Positions 60,979 through 64,000 of a stretch of DNA of 64,000 bases are shown here, piece by piece. The stretch spans positions 306,184,450 through 306,248,449 of the forward strand of contig NC_081408.1 of assembly GCF_030272615.1 (NCBI RefSeq), read 5' to 3'. The stretch comes from Cryptomeria japonica (Eukaryota; Streptophyta; Pinopsida; Cupressales; Cupressaceae). Below the pieces are notes generated by a model. It was not told where the DNA came from. It worked only from the letters and a program-made list of their open reading frames with translations, and did not search any database. A program made the position numbers and the translations under genes. Every line of letters begins with the position of its first letter. Position 1 is the first letter of the stretch.

Positions 60979-62135
60979 TGTTAGCAATATCCAAGAGGGA
61001 AGACTAAGAGAGGTGGGTGAATCAGTCTTCACCGGAATAACCGACTCAACCATAAAACACAGATTAGATAAAATACAACAATAAGACATATAAGAAAATT
61101 AATAGCACAACACACAACATCAAGATTTTGATGTTGAAAACCTGGTTAAGGGAAAAACCATAGTGGGAACCTACCCATAGTAAGATGACACTCTGCAGTA
61201 GTATGTGAAAATATTACAATGAGGAATGCACATGCATTCAGAAACACTTCCTAGAGCTCAATGCTCAAATAATATTTTCCCAGAAGGCTACAACCCTCAG
61301 GGAATTCTCACTGACTTAGAATAAGAGTTAGACTACAATCCGAAAGAAATGAACTGAAAGAATAACATCTCCAAATGCCTTAATACAATAATAGTTAAGC
61401 ACAAATGTCTACCCTACAACTCCAACCTCACCACAAACTCAAACCTGAAGGAGTAATCACTTGTTCACACACAAACCTCTCATTGATAATGTAAACATAA
61501 CATTGACACCCAAACTACATGACTATATCACCTATATATACAATTCATCAACTTTGATAACAAGGTCGGCTAAACCCTCAAACCTTAATTATAAAATTAC
61601 ATCACACGATACACAGATTGACCACCAGACCAATATAATGGTTTACATAGCATAGCATGGTCCTAAATCAAATTCCCAAACACACAAATCCACCAAAAAT
61701 CATGCCAAGATCAACCGTAACACACTACACCACCAGAAATACTGCATAACATGCAAATTATCACCTGTTGATAGAAACAACCCAAAACTCACACAATGAT
61801 CAATGCGGATTGACAAAACAAATAGGATGTGATTAAGAAACACTAGCAAACATGTTAGAATCATCCAGAACAGTTGCACCAGTACCATGATTCAATTGAA
61901 ATGAAGATACACAAGACCATCCAAAGCAATATCCAAAAATCTCAGCACCAAAACTGATCACATTGGAATATATCGAAGGATATACCGGATTCTACAAAAT
62001 AGTGATAAGAAAACCAACACTACAAACTGGATTAGAAAATCTTTCCAATTTGTAATCACCAGAGAAAATCACAAGAATATGTTGACATAAATGACAACAT
62101 ATCCTATTAGTAGAATTGACCAAAAATATCCAACA
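60979..62135 (-). repeat. copia C 3' LTR
   Basis: Plus-strand ends TGTTAGCAATATCC and AATATCCAACA, 1157 bp. A minus-strand TATA candidate (TATATATAGG) is at 61531-61540. Confidence 0.86.
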
Positions 62136-62147
62136 ATCTCCCCCTTT
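62136..62147 (-). other. copia C polypurine tract
   Basis: Minus strand AAAGGGGGAGAT immediately before TGTTGGATA. Inverted-repeat arms at 62079-62099 and 62145-62166 flank it. Confidence 0.85.
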
Positions 62148-62439
62148 GGCATTGATGGCAACATATGAATGTGAAAAACAATCAATGCAAAGAAAAGAAG
62201 ACATCTCCAACAAACTCCCCCTAAGATCAAGACTTAGAAATATTTTTTTCACATGATCTCTCCCCCCCTTTGACAACAATTCCAAAGTTCACAAAATAGA
62301 AAACCAAACTCTCCAAAATAGAAACATGAATCTCTTTCCCCAAAACACAAACCACTCAAGTAGAGGAGCAACACCAACTCACCCATCTAGATAAAAAGAT
62401 AAAGCTTTGAAATCCACCAGATTGATGCAACTTAATGCA

Positions 62440-62961
62440 TCTAGTTCTCATTAGGAGGGGTGGATACCCCTAACTTGTCTCTCAAGTAGACAAATGTATC
62501 TGTAGGCAAAGGTTTAGTGAAAATATCAGCTATTTGTTCCTTTGTAGATACATACTCCAACTTCACCTTCTCTTCACTAACTTCCTCTCTAAAGTAATGA
62601 TATTTGATTGACACATTTTTAGTCTTTGAATGTTGCATTGGATTATTTGGCATGTTGATAGTGTTGAATTATCACAATATATAATTGTAGGCTCATCATA
62701 AATAATTCTGATATCCTTCAACATTTGCTTCATCCAAACTACCTAAGTGCAATTACTAGCAACAACAATGTACTTAGCTTCAGTAGTAGATAAGGACACT
62801 AAATCTTGTTTATTTCTAGCCCATGAAACCAATTTCTTACCCAAAAATAATGCTTCACCTATAGTGCTCTTTTGGTCATCAACATCACCAGCCCAATCAT
62901 CATCAATATAGGCACAAAGCATGAAATCATCATTTCTAGGATACCATAATCCATAGTCCAC
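62440..62961 (-). pseudogene. copia C RNase H and C-terminal tail
   Basis: 62961-62743: MDYGLWYPRNDDFMLCAYID, DDWAGDVDDQKSTIGEALFL, SWARNKQDLVSLSTTEAKYI, VVASNCT, then a stop. 62653-62441: HSKTKNVSIKYHYFREEVSE, LEYVSTKEQIADIFTKPLPT, LRDKLGVSTPPN. The intervening YCDN block is frameshifted. Confidence 0.86.
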
Positions 62962-63497
62962 AGTTCCCTTCAGATATCCTGAATATTCTCTTCACAATAG
63001 TGACATGACTCTCTTTTGGATCATCTTTATATCTAGCAATGGTGCACACAACATGCATAATGTATGGCCTAGTTAGAGTAAGATACAATAGTCCACCAAC
63101 CATAGATCTATACAAACTCTGATTAGCTTTAGGAGATTCATCATTCTTAGACAATTTACAACTAGACACCATAAGAGTTCCAACCGGTTTGGAGTCATCT
63201 AATCCAAACTTCTTTAGCAATTCCTTCACATACATAGGTTGAGATATGAATATACCTTTTCCAGTCTATGCAATCTGCAAACCTAAGAAAAAATTCATTT
63301 CACCAATCATAGTCATCTCAAATTATTTTTGCATATCATCATCAAACTTCATCCTCAAGTTATCATCACCACCAAATATTATATCATCAAAAAAGACTTC
63401 AACAATCAGGCTGTTATCATTTTCTATCCTAAAGTACAGATTGTTGTCAGCAACACCTTTACTAAATCCCAATTTCAAAAAGTATTTATCTAGTCTA
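62962..63497 (-). pseudogene. copia C reverse transcriptase, C-terminal part
   Basis: 63235-62936 reads MYVKELLKKFGLDDSKPVGT, LYRSMVGGLLYLTLTRPYIM and HVTIVKRIFRISEG. The catalytic VDD lies in the broken stretch 63350-63420 (FFDDIIFGG, with a stop nearby). The N-terminal RT is displaced by LTR D. Confidence 0.8.
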
Positions 63498-64000
63498 TGT
63501 TGGCTTGATGATGATTTTTTTAATGGATGACTTTATGTGTTGTCATTGATGGCACATATTCACACACACATATGTTCATATTGTCATAGTCATCTTAGCT
63601 AAGTCAAATCGGTACTCCTAAGTCTTTATATTGCAAACTGGTAGCATATGTATAGAGAAGTCTAACCGGTATATGTAGACAACCGATATACATAGTAAAG
63701 AAAATTGGTCTTGGTCAATTCCACTAACACCAGTTTCGAGATACAGTGGAGAGAATCAAGAAGATGAATGGAGACAAATAGTTTGTGTGTTGGAAGCGAT
63801 TAACACTTAATCGGTATTGGTGTTCCAACTAGTTTCATTGATTGTGTGATGAGTTATTTGTAACTGGCATTTTTGGCGATAAATTATGATGTGTTATGGA
63901 AGATTGTCTAGATTCACTGAACCTAGGAAATTGTGATGAGGTTCTTGAGCCAACATGAAATCTAATGTCTATAAAAAGACATTGTGATGAGCTATTTTGA
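63498..64000 (+). mobile_element. LTR D, start of another copia-like element
   Basis: TGTTGGCTTGATGATG begins exactly where copia C RT breaks (tatctagtcta). It contains gttgtcattgatggcac about 40 bp in, the motif shared by the other copia LTRs here. No second boundary before the window ends. Confidence 0.6.

Larger units (their letters stand above)
60979..63497 (-). mobile_element. Ty1/copia element C, 3' half (same family as A)
   Basis: 3' LTR 60979-62135, PPT 62136-62147, then the C-terminal part of pol up to RT. It is cut at 63498 by LTR D. Sequence from 62140 onward follows copia A from 13790 onward, but C keeps 120 bp (63132-63251) that A has lost. Confidence 0.86.

Overview
The window is repeat-rich nuclear DNA from a seed plant. 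I see no intact host gene. The sequence is built from nested retrotransposons: Ty1/copia and Ty3/gypsy elements primed by initiator-Met tRNA (PBS TGGTATCAGAG) and L1-type LINEs whose ORF2 ends in a plant-type RNase H. Almost every coding region carries stops or frameshifts. The AT-rich background, many old divergent copies and no genes over 64 kb fit a giant gymnosperm/conifer-like genome, but that is inference.

Layout. 1-6.3 kb: decayed coding remnant (3-1005), unassigned DNA, a LINE 3' fragment (3722-4072) and a tRNA-like patch. 6.25-10.77 kb: a hairpin-forming minisatellite split by a complete solo LTR (6340-10529, near-identical 5-bp target duplication). 10.8-12.76 kb: unassigned AT-rich DNA. 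12.76-57.93 kb: one nest four levels deep. Copia A (minus; outer LTRs 12764-13782 and 56657-57930) was split in gag by chromovirus gypsy A (TSD ACTTT at 17370-17374 and 55796-55800). Gypsy A's 5' LTR was split by gypsy B, an element with 4-5 kb LTRs (23576-55756). Gypsy B's LTRs then received LINE1 (26054-34047, 14-bp TSD), LINE2 (about 41852-45590) and copia B (46310-52957, TSD GAGCT). 57.9-64 kb: LTR debris of further copia elements (E, F), the 3' half of copia C (minus, same family as A), and an LTR (D) that starts inside C and runs off the window.

Most notable. (1) LINE1 carries a third ORF downstream of the ORF2 RNase H, about 620 codons, overlapping the ORF2 end; its C-terminus recurs in a diverged LINE 3' fragment at 3.85 kb. 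(2) Copia elements of different families carry an inverted repeat of about 17 bp (GTTGNCATCAATGNCAA) whose arms flank the PPT/LTR junction. (3) The long gypsy B LTR contains a GC-rich array of 37-39 bp hairpin units that differs in copy number between three LTR copies. (4) A separate 28-31 bp hairpin minisatellite has loops that switch orientation from unit to unit.

No element looks autonomous today: catalytic residues are lost in several proteins (copia B and gypsy B proteases, gypsy A integrase, LINE2 RT), and most stops look like C-to-T decay of methylated cytosines.
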